A stretch of DNA of 64,000 nucleotides from Oscillospiraceae bacterium (GCA_016296505.1 JAEDJD010000006.1:1-64000); one strand, 5' to 3'; shown: positions 17,352-26,849, counted from the first letter of the stretch. Made by a program: numbers and translations. The notes: generated from the sequence alone by a model not told the origin.

Positions 17352-17564
17352 TTATTTTTTCTTCGCGTCGGCGACGCGGCGGATGACATTTCCCTTCTGA
17401 TCCACGATCACTGTCTGCTCCAGCGTACCGATCAGATTGCGTCGGAATGCCTCGCGATATTGCTTCCGGAGCTGCTCACGCTCGGCAAGCTCGGCTTCAT
17501 CCAGCCCGATTGTTTTCGCTTTATGCGCAAGTTCGTTGATGCGGTCAAGTAATTTCTGATCCAT
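17352..17564 (-). CDS. DUF896 family small protein (YnzC-like)
   Basis: A 70-residue, highly charged, all-helical protein with the DUF896 pattern: INELAHKAKTIGLDEAELAE followed by REQLRKQYREAFRRN and a final beta-like VIVDQKGN. B. subtilis YnzC is an SOS/LexA-linked member, and its molecular role is unknown. ATG at 17564 is preferred over GTG at 17573 because AAAGGA sits at a proper spacing only for the ATG. Its promoter is at 17597-17625. Length agrees with the family. Confidence 0.88.
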   Translation of the reverse strand: MDQKLLDRINELAHKAKTIGLDEAELAEREQLRKQYREAFRRNLIGTLEQTVIVDQKGNVIRRVADAKKK

Positions 17565-17596
17565 ACGGATCACATCCTTTCCTGAATATCATGACT

Positions 17597-17625
17597 ATTA
17601 TACCATAGAATCTTAAAAAATGCAA
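17597..17625 (-). promoter_or_regulatory. sigma-A promoter of the DUF896 gene
   Basis: Minus strand TTGCAT (17625-17620), 17-bp spacer, TATAAT (17602-17597), about 30 bp before the ATG. The divergent operon starting at 17670 has no obvious promoter in this short gap. Confidence 0.75.
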
Positions 17626-17669
17626 TGGCTAAAAATGCTGCGAACGCGCAGCGGAATCCGGAGGAATAT

Positions 17670-18383
17670 ATGATCGCACTTGTAACAGGCGCATCTCGCG
17701 GTATCGGTGCGGCGACTGCAAGAAAACTTGCCGCAGACGGTTATACGGTGATTGTACATTATCACCGCGCACGGGAACAGGCTGAACAAATCGCTTCGGA
17801 AATCGGCGGCTTCGCAATCTGCGCCGATCTCGGAGATTTTGCGCAGATCGACGCGATGATCGCGGAAATCATACGCATATACGGGAGAATGGATGTCCTC
17901 GTCAACAATGCGGGGATTGCCCTGACAGGACTCTATCAGGATATTTCCGACGAGAACGCAATCCGGCTCTTTCAGGTGAATCTCGGCGGTACGATGCACA
18001 CCGCAAAACGCGTTCTGCCGCATATGCTCCGCGCGCACTGCGGCTGTATCATCAACATCGCGTCGGTCTGGGGCGAATGCGGCGCGGCGTGCGAGGTGCA
18101 TTATTCCGCGGCAAAAGCGGCAGTCATCGGCTTTACAAAGGCGCTCGCAAAGGAAGTCGGTCTATCCGGTATTCGTGTGAACTGCGTTTCGCCCGGCGTC
18201 ATGGATACGGATATGAACCGGACGCACGACGCCGAAACCATGCAGGCACTTGCCGATGAAACGCCTCTCGGCTGCATCGGAAAGCCCGAAGATGTTGCGA
18301 ACGCAGTCGCGTTTCTTGTATCCGATCAGGCAAAGTTCATCACCGGACAGATTCTGCCGGTCAACGGAGGATTCAATATATGA
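17670..18383 (+). CDS. SDR family oxidoreductase (YmfI-like EF-P 5-aminopentanone reductase or FabG)
   Basis: A 237-residue NAD(P)-dependent short-chain dehydrogenase. Cofactor motif TGASRGIG (6-13), NNAG (79-82), catalytic Ser132, Tyr145 and Lys149 (YSAAK), then SPGVMDTDM near 169. The substrate-loop signature ASVWGECGAACEVHYSAAK is closer to YmfI, which finishes the 5-aminopentanol modification of elongation factor P, than to fatty-acid FabG, which would sit with fab genes. The following RNA/translation genes fit a translation role. GGAGG precedes the ATG at 17670. The next gene overlaps its stop by four bases. Confidence 0.8.
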   Translation: MIALVTGASRGIGAATARKLAADGYTVIVHYHRAREQAEQIASEIGGFAICADLGDFAQIDAMIAEIIRIYGRMDVLVNNAGIALTGLYQDISDENAIRLFQVNLGGTMHTAKRVLPHMLRAHCGCIINIASVWGECGAACEVHYSAAKAAVIGFTKALAKEVGLSGIRVNCVSPGVMDTDMNRTHDAETMQALADETPLGCIGKPEDVANAVAFLVSDQAKFITGQILPVNGGFNI

Positions 18384-18976
18384 ACGAACAGGAAAAACAG
18401 CGGTTTACAAAACAAATCGAGTTTCTTATCGAGATGGACAAGATGAAAAATATCCGGCGGCAGACGCGCGTACTGCATGAAGATCGCGCGGAAAACGACG
18501 CAGAACACGCTTGGCATCTTGCAATGCTGGCGCTGGTGCTTTCCGAGTACGCCGATGAACCGATCGACCTGAAAACGGTGCTTGCAACCGTACTGATTCA
18601 CGATATTGTGGAAATTGACGCCGGCGATACATATGCCTATGACGAGGCTGGCAACGCTACCAAGGCGGAACGTGAGCAAAAAGCTGCGGAACGTCTGTTT
18701 CATATGCTGCCGGACGATCAGGGCGCCTATATGCGGCGTTTATGGGATGCGTTCGAGGCGCAGTCAACGCCGGAAGCGCGTTTTGCCAATTCGCTCGACC
18801 GCGTCCAGCCGCTGATGCTCAATTACTGCAAGCACGGCGAATCGTGGCTTGCACACGGTACGCGGCAAATTCAGGTCAAAGAACGGATGCAGCCGGTCTA
18901 CAACGGCTCGCAGGTGCTCGGCGATCTTGCAATGGAACTGATCCGGCGCGCAACCGAGGAAGGTCTGCTGAAATAA
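18380..18976 (+). CDS. HD-domain phosphohydrolase (YfbR/HDDC2-like)
   Basis: A 198-residue HD protein. Metal ligands are visible as AEHAWHLAM (His43), VLIHDIVEIDAGD (His74-Asp75, with Glu78 and Asp82) and a distal Asp in NSLDRVQP. The order and length match HDDC2/YfbR 5'-deoxynucleotidases, which dephosphorylate dNMPs or NMPs. The ATG overlaps the previous stop (ATGA), so it is coupled with the SDR. A 36-base gap separates it from the GTPase-nuclease gene. Confidence 0.85.
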   Translation: MNEQEKQRFTKQIEFLIEMDKMKNIRRQTRVLHEDRAENDAEHAWHLAMLALVLSEYADEPIDLKTVLATVLIHDIVEIDAGDTYAYDEAGNATKAEREQKAAERLFHMLPDDQGAYMRRLWDAFEAQSTPEARFANSLDRVQPLMLNYCKHGESWLAHGTRQIQVKERMQPVYNGSQVLGDLAMELIRRATEEGLLK

Positions 18977-19012
18977 TCGGGATATTCCCCTTACTGCCAA
19001 GAGGTGAACAGG

Positions 19013-21580
19013 ATGAAACAACTGACTGTCGGCATTATGGCGCACGTTGACGCCGGAAAAACGACGCTTGCCGAAGCGATGCTCTTTCAAACAGGAGAAA
19101 TCCGTAAGCGCGGCAGAGTCGATCACGGCGATTCGTGGCTCGATACCAATGACATCGAACGCAGCCGCGGCATTACGGTCTTTGCGCATCAGGCTGCGCT
19201 GACGCTCGGCGATACCGTTGTCACGCTGCTCGATACCCCCGGACACGTTGACTTTTCCGCTGAAACTGAGCGTACCATGCAGGTGCTCGACTACGCAATC
19301 CTTGTCATCAGCGGTACGGACGGCGTGCAGAGCCATACGCGAACACTCTGGAAATTGCTCGAACAGTATGGCGTTCCGGTCATCCTGTTCGTCAATAAAA
19401 TGGATCTTTCCAACCGTACCGAAACAGCGCTGCTTCAGGAATTGCAGGGCAGACTTTCTCAGAACTGCGTACAGTTTGATACCGATTATACCGCTGTCTG
19501 CGAGCATTCTGCCGCCGCTACCGAGGAATTGATGAACGTCTATTTCGATACGGATACGCTGCCGCAGGTTATGCTGCAAAATGCAGTCGCAGCGCGTCAG
19601 ATTTTTCCGGTATGCTTCGGCGCGGCGCGCGATCTGAAAGGCGTCGAGTCGCTGCTGGACATCCTGACAACCTATGCGCAGGAACCGCCCCGTACTGCTG
19701 AATTCGGCGCGCAGGTATTCAAAATCTCCGCCGACGCCAAAGGCAATCGCCTGACCTATCTCAAGCTGCGCGGCGGTACGCTGCACAATCGCGATGAGAT
19801 TCGGTATATCGGCGCAGATCATACCGAATATTCCGAAAAAATTACCAGCATCCGGTTTTATTCCGGTGCAAAATATATCTCCGCCGAAGAAGCGGAAGCC
19901 GGCGCCGTCTGCGCAGTGACAGGGCTGACGTCGGCTTATGCCGGATGCGGCCTTGGCTGCTGTACGGATACGCATGAGGCGCTGCTGACGCCCGTGATGC
20001 GCTATCGGGTTCTGCTGCCGGAACGGATTTTGCCGCAGGAAGCGATGAACCATTTTCAAACGCTCGAAGCCGAAGATCCGCAGCTTCATGTCGAATGGGA
20101 CGCGCGCAGCCGTGCAATCTATGTACATCTTATGGGCGTCGTCCAGCTGGAGGTGCTGACCAAAATGATCGCCTCCCGTTTCGGATACGATGTCCGGTTT
20201 GACAGCGGCGCTGTGACCTATCGGGAAACCATCGCAGAACCCGTCGAAGGCGTTGGACATTATGAGCCGCTGCGCCATTATGCCGAGGTGCATCTGCTGA
20301 TGGAGCCGCTGCCGCAGGGAAGCGGTCTGCAATACGGTACACGCTGCTCCGAGGATATTCTGGACCGCAACTGGCAGCGATTGATATTAACGCATTTGCA
20401 GGAAAAAACACATATCGGCGCTCTGACCGGCAGCCCGATTACGGATATGAAAATCACACTGGTCAGCGGAAAGGCGCATCTGAAACATACCGAGGGCGGC
20501 GATTTCCGGCAGGCAACCTATCGCGCCGTGCGGCAGGGACTCCGTTCCGCAGACAGTATCCTCCTCGAACCGTATTACGATTTTACGCTCGAAATTCCAT
20601 CGGAATGCGTCGGTCGTGCAATGACCGATATTCAACAGCGCGCCGGACAGTTTGAGCCGCCCGAAATTCTCGGCGAAACCGCCGTCCTGACAGGCAGTAC
20701 GCCTGTTTCGACGTTCCATGATTACGCGGCAGAGGTGCTCAGTTATACGAAAGGCAGAGGCGCGCTCTCCCTGACCGTTTCCGGCTATCGTCGCTGCCAT
20801 AATCCCGAAGCAGTCGTCGAACAAATCGGCTACGACGCGGACAGCGACCTCGAAAACAGCGCTGATTCCGTATTTTGCGAGCATGGCGCCGGCTATCTGG
20901 TCAACTGGCAGGAGGTGCCGTTCGCCATGCATCTTCCGGCTGTACTGCCGCATCGCTATGATTTTGCAGAAGAAGAATCGCCTGCGGAATATTTACCGAA
21001 AACCAGCGCATATCCCAGCGCCGGCGATGATGAACTCATGGCAATCTATGAGCGTACCTACGGAAAAATCAATCGCGATAAGCCTAAAACCATGCGCCGC
21101 AACAAAACTGCGGAGCTGATAGAGGGCAGCGTCAAAATCCCTGCGCCGCCAGAGAAAGAGTATCTGCTCGTAGACGGCTATAACATCATTTTTGCATGGG
21201 ATTCGCTGAAAGCGCTTGCAAAGGAACGTCTGGAATTTGCCCGCGACCGTCTGCTGCATCTGCTCCAGAATTATCAGGGATACCAAAAATGCGAGGTGAT
21301 TCTCGTATTCGACGCGTACAAAATCAAGGGGCATGGCACCGAAATCGAACGGCATAACGGCGTCAGCGTGGTCTATACGAAAGAAGCGGAAACCGCTGAT
21401 TCTTATATTGAACGCGTCTCCAAGCAGCTTTTGAAAGAGAACCGCGTGCGCGTTGCAACCTCGGATGCGCTCGAACAGCTCATCATTCTTGGAAACGGTG
21501 CAATGCGTATTTCAGCAAGAGAATTTGAAGCGGAAATCCATGCAGTCGAGCAGGAAATCCGCGCACTGATCGGAGGATAA
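19013..21580 (+). CDS. EF-G/TetM-like translational GTPase fused to C-terminal NYN (YacP/Rae1-like) nuclease
   Basis: An 855-residue two-part protein. G1 AHVDAGKT (10-17), G3 DTPGHVDF (74-81) and G4 NKMD (128-131) head a ribosomal-protection-type GTPase with EF-G domains II-V to about residue 650 (LLEPYYDFTL and YTKGRGALSLTVSGY mark domains IV/V). After a linker, residues about 715-853 form a NYN/PIN-like nuclease with acidic residues in LLVDGYNII, ILVFDAYK, ETADSYIE and ATSDALEQL. YacP/Rae1 is a ribosome A-site mRNA endonuclease in Bacillus. The loop carrying SPVST in TetM reads KAHLKHTEGGDF here, so tetracycline resistance is unlikely. ATG 19013 follows AGAGGTG; GTG 19004 lies within that site. 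Confidence 0.88.
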   Translation: MKQLTVGIMAHVDAGKTTLAEAMLFQTGEIRKRGRVDHGDSWLDTNDIERSRGITVFAHQAALTLGDTVVTLLDTPGHVDFSAETERTMQVLDYAILVISGTDGVQSHTRTLWKLLEQYGVPVILFVNKMDLSNRTETALLQELQGRLSQNCVQFDTDYTAVCEHSAAATEELMNVYFDTDTLPQVMLQNAVAARQIFPVCFGAARDLKGVESLLDILTTYAQEPPRTAEFGAQVFKISADAKGNRLTYLKLRGGTLHNRDEIRYIGADHTEYSEKITSIRFYSGAKYISAEEAEAGAVCAVTGLTSAYAGCGLGCCTDTHEALLTPVMRYRVLLPERILPQEAMNHFQTLEAEDPQLHVEWDARSRAIYVHLMGVVQLEVLTKMIASRFGYDVRFDSGAVTYRETIAEPVEGVGHYEPLRHYAEVHLLMEPLPQGSGLQYGTRCSEDILDRNWQRLILTHLQEKTHIGALTGSPITDMKITLVSGKAHLKHTEGGDFRQATYRAVRQGLRSADSILLEPYYDFTLEIPSECVGRAMTDIQQRAGQFEPPEILGETAVLTGSTPVSTFHDYAAEVLSYTKGRGALSLTVSGYRRCHNPEAVVEQIGYDADSDLENSADSVFCEHGAGYLVNWQEVPFAMHLPAVLPHRYDFAEEESPAEYLPKTSAYPSAGDDELMAIYERTYGKINRDKPKTMRRNKTAELIEGSVKIPAPPEKEYLLVDGYNIIFAWDSLKALAKERLEFARDRLLHLLQNYQGYQKCEVILVFDAYKIKGHGTEIERHNGVSVVYTKEAETADSYIERVSKQLLKENRVRVATSDALEQLIILGNGAMRISAREFEAEIHAVEQEIRALIGG

Positions 21581-21584
21581 GCAG

Positions 21585-22070
21585 ATGGCTGAATTACCCG
21601 AGGGTATGGAATTACAGCGCGTATATTATCACGCAGAACGGACGCAGTGCATGACCTATTTCCGGATCACGGGCAATTTCGATCCGGATGACATCACAAA
21701 ATATCTGCGCCTTGTGCCCGAAAGCGTACAGCGTATCGGCGACGTCCGCAGAAACGGCGTCCCGTATGATTTTGCAAGCTGGCGGTATGGAACAGTCAAA
21801 AGCCATCGGCTCGATACCGCAAACCAGATGATGCAGACCATCGACGATCTTCTGACAAAAGCCGATCTGCTCCGCAAAATCAAGCTGACCTACGACGCAA
21901 AACTCTGGCTGATCGTCGTGCCGCTTGTGCGATATGACGAGCCGACGCCCATGCTTGCGCCATCGCCGGCAGTCATGCGCTTCTGCATGGAGACCGGCAC
22001 CGAAATCGACATAGACCTCTATGTTGCCTGTCCCGACGATATGACTGGCACAGAACAACATGATCAGTGA
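21585..22070 (+). CDS. DUF4279 domain-containing protein
   Basis: A 161-residue cytoplasmic protein with the DUF4279 pattern: an N-terminal TYFRITGNFDPDDITKYL, GDVRRNG and FASWRYG, then a C-terminal half including LWLIVVPLVRYDEPTP and ETGTEIDIDLYV. Function of the family is unknown; members are often near toxin-immunity or housekeeping loci. It starts four bases after the stop of the GTPase-nuclease gene and belongs to the same transcript. No signal peptide or membrane segment. Confidence 0.82.
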   Translation: MAELPEGMELQRVYYHAERTQCMTYFRITGNFDPDDITKYLRLVPESVQRIGDVRRNGVPYDFASWRYGTVKSHRLDTANQMMQTIDDLLTKADLLRKIKLTYDAKLWLIVVPLVRYDEPTPMLAPSPAVMRFCMETGTEIDIDLYVACPDDMTGTEQHDQ

Positions 22071-22089
22071 TCCGATAGGAGAATCAAAA

Positions 22090-23016
22090 GTGTTAGATAT
22101 TGCATTGCTTGGCACGGGCGGTACCATGCCGATGAAAAACCGCTGGCTCACAAGCTGTCTCATCCGCAATGCGGGACACGGCGTTCTGATCGACTGCGGC
22201 GAGGGCACACAGATCGCACTCAAATGCGCAGGACGCTCCGTACAAAAACTCGATCTGCTGCTGTTCACGCACTATCACGCCGACCATATCAGCGGATTGC
22301 CCGGACTGCTGCTCTCGATGGGTTTGGAGGGACGTACCGAGCCGCTGACGCTCTGCGGACCGCGCGGATTGCTCCGGACTGTCGAGGGACTGCGCGTGAT
22401 CGCACCGGAATTGCCCTTTCCGCTGCAATATACGGAATTGACCGAGCCTGTACAGACGCTTCATTTCGCCGGATTGGAAATTACTGCATTCGCTGTTTCG
22501 CATACGCTCCCCTGCTACGGATTTCGCCTGCATCTGCCGCGCGTCGGAAAGTTTGATCCGGAACGTGCCAAGGCGGCAGGCATTCCGATGCAGGCATGGG
22601 GACTGCTTCAGAAGCAGGAAACCGTTGAAATGAACGGCGTCACCTATACGCAGGCACAGGTTCTGGGCGCGCCGCGCCGCGGTCTGACTGCCGCCTACTG
22701 TACCGATACGCGCCCTGTCCCGAATATCCTGAAATATGCCGATGACGCAGATTTGCTGATTCTTGAGGGAATGTACGGCGAGCCGGATAAACTCGATAAG
22801 GCTCTCGAAACCAAGCATATGATGTTTACCGAGGCGGCAGAAATCGCAAGAGACGCCGGTGCGCGGCAGCTCTGGTTGACGCATTATTCTCCCTCGCTGC
22901 CGAATCCCGCAGATTTCTTGCCGCTGGCGCAGGAAATCTTTCCGAATACGGTTTGTCCCACAGACGGACATTCCATTGATTTACAGTATCATGATTCACA
23001 AAAGGAAATCCTATGA
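22090..23016 (+). CDS. rnz: ribonuclease Z
   Basis: A 308-residue metallo-beta-lactamase-fold tRNA 3'-endonuclease. Key features: LGTGGTMP near the start, CGEGTQ near 36-41, the zinc motif HYHADH (61-66), SHTLPCYGFRL near 140, and TDTRPV near 208. RNase Z removes 3' trailers so that CCA can be added, which fits the CCA transferase gene directly downstream (4-base overlap). The GTG at 22090 is preceded by AGGAG. An ATG at 22060 would overlap the previous gene and lacks a ribosome binding site. Confidence 0.92.
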   Translation: MLDIALLGTGGTMPMKNRWLTSCLIRNAGHGVLIDCGEGTQIALKCAGRSVQKLDLLLFTHYHADHISGLPGLLLSMGLEGRTEPLTLCGPRGLLRTVEGLRVIAPELPFPLQYTELTEPVQTLHFAGLEITAFAVSHTLPCYGFRLHLPRVGKFDPERAKAAGIPMQAWGLLQKQETVEMNGVTYTQAQVLGAPRRGLTAAYCTDTRPVPNILKYADDADLLILEGMYGEPDKLDKALETKHMMFTEAAEIARDAGARQLWLTHYSPSLPNPADFLPLAQEIFPNTVCPTDGHSIDLQYHDSQKEIL

Positions 23017-24353
23017 AGCATCTGATGATTACACCGCCTGCACCGGTTCAGACCGCGCTCGATACGCTCTGCGGCGCAGGCTTTGACGCTTATATCGTCG
23101 GGGGCTGCGTGCGCGACGCGCTGCGCGGTGCAGAGCCGCATGACTGGGACTGCACAACCAATGCCAAACCCGATGAAATTTCCGCCTGTTTCCATGATTT
23201 TCATGTCATCGAAACGGGCTTGCAGCACGGCACGGTCACTGTCGTCATTGACCATATGCCAATCGAAATTACAACCTACCGCATCGACGGCGTCTATGCC
23301 GATCACCGCAGACCCGATACCGTCACGTTTACCGATTCGCTGACCGACGACCTCGCGCGCCGCGATTTTACGGTCAATGCAATGGCGTATCATCCGGAGC
23401 GCGGTCTCATCGACCCCTATCACGGCGCTGCGGATTTGCAGGCGGAAACGATTCGCTGCGTTGGCAGTCCGCATGACCGCTTTGAGGAAGATGGTCTGCG
23501 GATTCTGCGTGCAATGCGGTTTGCGTCGATACTGGATTTTGCAATCGCAGAGGATACTGCCAAAGCCGTCCATACGCAAAAAATGCTGCTGCGCCATATC
23601 TCCGCGGAGCGCATTGATACCGAGCTGACGAAGCTGCTCTGCGGCGTTGGTGCGGAGCGCGTCCTGACGGAATTTGCCGACGTCCTGTTTACCGTACTGC
23701 CGGAGCTTGCGCCGATGCAGGGCTTTGAGCAGCACAATCCGCACCATGATTACGATGTTTATACGCATACGCTGAAAGCTGTTGCGGCTTGTCCGCCTGA
23801 GCCGATTCTGCGCTGGGCGGCGTTGCTGCATGATACCGGAAAGCCGCATACCTTTACGCAGGACGATCGCGGCGGTCATTTCTATGGCCACGCCGCCGTA
23901 TCCAAGGAGATCGCAAGGCGTGCGCTCAAAGCGATGAAATGCGACCGCAAACGTCTTGACCGCGTTCTGCTGCTGGTCGAAAAGCATGACCTCGTCATGA
24001 ACGGAACGGAAAAACAACTCAAACGCGTCGTGCGGCAGATCGGCGATGAAGCGGCAACGCAGCTTTTGCTTCTGCATCGGGCAGATGTCAGCGCACAGGC
24101 TGCCTGTCACCGTGCCGAACGCGTGAAAGAAGCTGATCGTCTGCTGCAAATGCTCGAAGCTCTGCGCGCCGCTGACGCCTGCATGAGCCTGAAACAACTT
24201 GCCGTTACCGGCGGCGATCTGCTGGCAGCCGGTATGCCGCAGGGAAAGACAATCGGCGACGCGTTGAATCGACTGCTTGAAGCCGTAATAGAAGGCGAGC
24301 TGCCGAATGAACATGATGTGCTGCTTCATGCGGCGCTCTCTGATTTGACATAA
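23013..24353 (+). CDS. cca: CCA tRNA nucleotidyltransferase with HD domain
   Basis: A 446-residue class II nucleotidyltransferase. The catalytic region is AYIVGGCVRDALRG (26-39) followed by HDWDCTTNA with Asp44/Asp46. RRDFTVNAMAYHP near 116 and EDGLRILRAMRFA near 158 are head/neck motifs. A C-terminal HD domain carries LLHDTGKP near 270 and GHAAVSKEIA. It adds or repairs the 3' CCA of tRNAs. The overlap with rnz (ATGA) indicates coupling of tRNA 3'-end steps. Last gene of the operon; a terminator follows at once. Confidence 0.95.
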   Translation: MKHLMITPPAPVQTALDTLCGAGFDAYIVGGCVRDALRGAEPHDWDCTTNAKPDEISACFHDFHVIETGLQHGTVTVVIDHMPIEITTYRIDGVYADHRRPDTVTFTDSLTDDLARRDFTVNAMAYHPERGLIDPYHGAADLQAETIRCVGSPHDRFEEDGLRILRAMRFASILDFAIAEDTAKAVHTQKMLLRHISAERIDTELTKLLCGVGAERVLTEFADVLFTVLPELAPMQGFEQHNPHHDYDVYTHTLKAVAACPPEPILRWAALLHDTGKPHTFTQDDRGGHFYGHAAVSKEIARRALKAMKCDRKRLDRVLLLVEKHDLVMNGTEKQLKRVVRQIGDEAATQLLLLHRADVSAQAACHRAERVKEADRLLQMLEALRAADACMSLKQLAVTGGDLLAAGMPQGKTIGDALNRLLEAVIEGELPNEHDVLLHAALSDLT

Positions 24354-24358
24354 CAAAG

Positions 24359-24399
24359 AGCCGCGTCAATCTGCTTTGCGCAGAATTCACGCGGCTTTT
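24359..24399 (+). terminator. intrinsic terminator after cca
   Basis: Stem AGCCGCGT / ACGCGGCT (8 bp) with a 22-base loop that can itself pair (CTGCTTTGCGCAG), followed by TTTATG. It separates the convergent cca and ABC permease genes. Confidence 0.82.
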
Positions 24400-24416
24400 A
24401 TGCTGCATAGTGGTTC

Positions 24417-26837
24417 TTATTCCACAGCGCGGATCTGTTCGACAAGTTCCTCTTTCTGCATGATGTGCAGCGGCGTCAGCGAGGCTGCAAGCGCACAGAA
24501 AAACGCCAATACGCTTCCGATCCACAACTTTGCAACGGCGCTTATAATCATCTTGAACAAGACTTTTTCTTCTCCAAGTACGCCCATCAGATCCATCATC
24601 TTGAATGTTCCGAAGCCGAGCACAATGGTAAGCAAAGTTGATGCGATTGCCGCCCAGAGCGTGAATTGCAGACACTCGATCGCCGTCAGACGGTACAGTT
24701 GCCCGCGCGTCATGCCGACGCACTGCATCGAAGCAAGCTCGCTTTTGCGGTTGATGATACCCGTCGAGACAATATTGACCATGTTGACAATCGCGATCAG
24801 CGCGATGAGTGCAAGCAGGAACATCATTCCGATACGCTCCGCTGCAAGCGCCGTGCGGATTTTTTTCATCTCTCCGTAGAGATCCATGCTGCCGAAGCCC
24901 TCGTCCTCTGATATACCGAAGCCAAAAATATCCTTATGCTCCATCAGATATCGCTTTGCCTCCGAATAGACTTCATCTGAGACCAGCTCACAGTTGATAA
25001 TATTCCAGCTAGAATTATCAACGGTACCAAATTTTTTCCAATCGCCGGAAAGCCATGTGTCTTCCGTCAGAATCAGCATCAACATCCCTGACGGCGTAAA
25101 GGATTCTTCCGTTAGGGAATTACGTTCCTTCTGTACATATGTACCGGCAATCTGGTACACGATGGAATCATCCAATTTCTCATAGAATACGGAACCTTCC
25201 AGATTATTGTAGTCGTCCAGGTCTGCCCTGATACTGTATGCGTTAGATTTGACTTCGACATCCATACTGGGTCTGTTCTCCGGAAACTTGAAATTCGGAT
25301 CTTCCTTGAGGAGTTGCTCCTTGCCGGCTTCATAGCGCTTCCGGTATTCTTCCTCGGTGATCTCCTCCATACGCTCAATATCAAGCTTCAGCTCCTTCAT
25401 ATCCGAGGATAATCCATGACTCTTCGCATTCAACAGAATTCCGCTTCCGGATTTTGTCAGCTCATCGTAGCTGATCTCCGGATTATGATCGAATATACGA
25501 TCATAGGTAAAGCGGCCGACATAGTAAACGTGAACAGGAAGCTGATTGTCGGATTCGTTGCCGTCGTCATGGATTGTTCCCCTTTTGCAAACCCTATGGT
25601 CAATGTTCTTAAAATATCCGGTATCCTCCAGCATCTTGATACATTCCCCAAATGATGCCGGATGCTGCACTGGTTTCTCCGGTTCCAAAGTGACATTCAG
25701 CTCGAAATCATACATATATGGACCGAATTCATCATATGGCACGAAGATATCCTGTATGGACTCCTCCATCTGCCTCAGAATTGTGGAAGTCGATGCAAAA
25801 AGCGTCAGCGAGATCGTCAGCGAAAGCACCGTGACGATAAACCGCTTATAATTGCGGCGTGCATTTCTCGAAGCAACCTTGCCCGTCCAGCCGAATAACA
25901 GCGAAAGCATCGTATGCTTTTTGACCTTTTTGACCGTATTTGCGCGCGCTGTGATCGCCTGCACCGGAGACTTTTTGATGATACGCATACCAGTGCCGTA
26001 AGCGGAGAAGAATACCCATGCCACGCCGACAAGCGCTGCAATGAGCGTCATCCACGGTTTGATATGCAGCTGCACAATCTGACTGATCTTTTCCGGCTCC
26101 AGCATCGCCTCTGCAACGCCCGTCGAGAGGATTGTTTTGTATAAAATCAGGGTCAGCAGCAAACCAATCCCAGTGCCGAGCGGCACGCCGATTCCCGAAA
26201 GAAGCATACCCTCAACCGTCAGGATCCGGACAATCTGCTTTGGCGTGGCACCGATCGACTGCAAAACGCCGAACTGCCGTTCGCGCTCCTTCGACGAGAC
26301 CTCGAACGCCGTATCAATGACCAGACGCAGCGCGAGCGCAAAGAAAATCACAAAGATAAAAAAGAGCGAAAATAAGCAGGCGGTGTTGTATCTGCCCGTG
26401 AGGTTGACCTGATCCGTTGCCATGAGCGAACGATTGATATCGAATCCATTCATCCCGCCGTAATCGGTAAACGACGCCTTTAGATGCAGATTATCTATCA
26501 TTGCTTGCACGAACTCAACCTCATTGTCGATATAGGTATCGAATATCACCTGCACCTGCACCGAATTGCCGCCGTCGGGATTCGCCTTAATCTCCGCGCT
26601 CCCGACCTGATTCATATGCCGTATCTGGGCAGCCTGTTCCCTTGTGACATCGAAAAACATGACATGATACGGGTTCTGATCGTAGAGCGCGGCGCGCGAA
26701 ATGCCCATGATTGTCGTAAAAGCTGAGAACAGTATGACCATCAGCGCAACGGCGATCACAATACTGCATATGGTCAGCAGCGTATGCCGTTTCTGCGATA
26801 AGATATAGCGCCGCGCCAGCAGAGTTTCAAATTTCAT
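24417..26837 (-). CDS. MacB/FtsX-type ABC transporter permease
   Basis: An 806-residue permease. TM1 (about 20-45) is followed by an extracytoplasmic region, then an FtsX core of three TMs near 130-280. A second cluster starts near 335 and a large extracytoplasmic domain spans about 360-690. The last three TMs (LLALIALIAIVNMVNIVSTG; FTLWAAIASTLLTIVLGFG; IGSVLAFFCALAASLTPL) complete the fold. The QSIGATPKQIVRIL and QCVGMTRGQLYRLT motifs are the duplicated FtsX signatures. This size and layout match the antimicrobial-peptide/lantibiotic transporter permeases of Firmicutes (BceB/SalY-like). It partners with the ATPase gene 12 bp upstream. Confidence 0.9.
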   Translation of the reverse strand: MKFETLLARRYILSQKRHTLLTICSIVIAVALMVILFSAFTTIMGISRAALYDQNPYHVMFFDVTREQAAQIRHMNQVGSAEIKANPDGGNSVQVQVIFDTYIDNEVEFVQAMIDNLHLKASFTDYGGMNGFDINRSLMATDQVNLTGRYNTACLFSLFFIFVIFFALALRLVIDTAFEVSSKERERQFGVLQSIGATPKQIVRILTVEGMLLSGIGVPLGTGIGLLLTLILYKTILSTGVAEAMLEPEKISQIVQLHIKPWMTLIAALVGVAWVFFSAYGTGMRIIKKSPVQAITARANTVKKVKKHTMLSLLFGWTGKVASRNARRNYKRFIVTVLSLTISLTLFASTSTILRQMEESIQDIFVPYDEFGPYMYDFELNVTLEPEKPVQHPASFGECIKMLEDTGYFKNIDHRVCKRGTIHDDGNESDNQLPVHVYYVGRFTYDRIFDHNPEISYDELTKSGSGILLNAKSHGLSSDMKELKLDIERMEEITEEEYRKRYEAGKEQLLKEDPNFKFPENRPSMDVEVKSNAYSIRADLDDYNNLEGSVFYEKLDDSIVYQIAGTYVQKERNSLTEESFTPSGMLMLILTEDTWLSGDWKKFGTVDNSSWNIINCELVSDEVYSEAKRYLMEHKDIFGFGISEDEGFGSMDLYGEMKKIRTALAAERIGMMFLLALIALIAIVNMVNIVSTGIINRKSELASMQCVGMTRGQLYRLTAIECLQFTLWAAIASTLLTIVLGFGTFKMMDLMGVLGEEKVLFKMIISAVAKLWIGSVLAFFCALAASLTPLHIMQKEELVEQIRAVE

Positions 26838-26849
26838 GGTATCACCGCC

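Noticed and set aside
19013..21580. Calling the GTPase a tetracycline resistance protein (TetM/TetO)
   Set aside because: The domain IV loop lacks SPVST and the C-terminal nuclease is foreign to that group.
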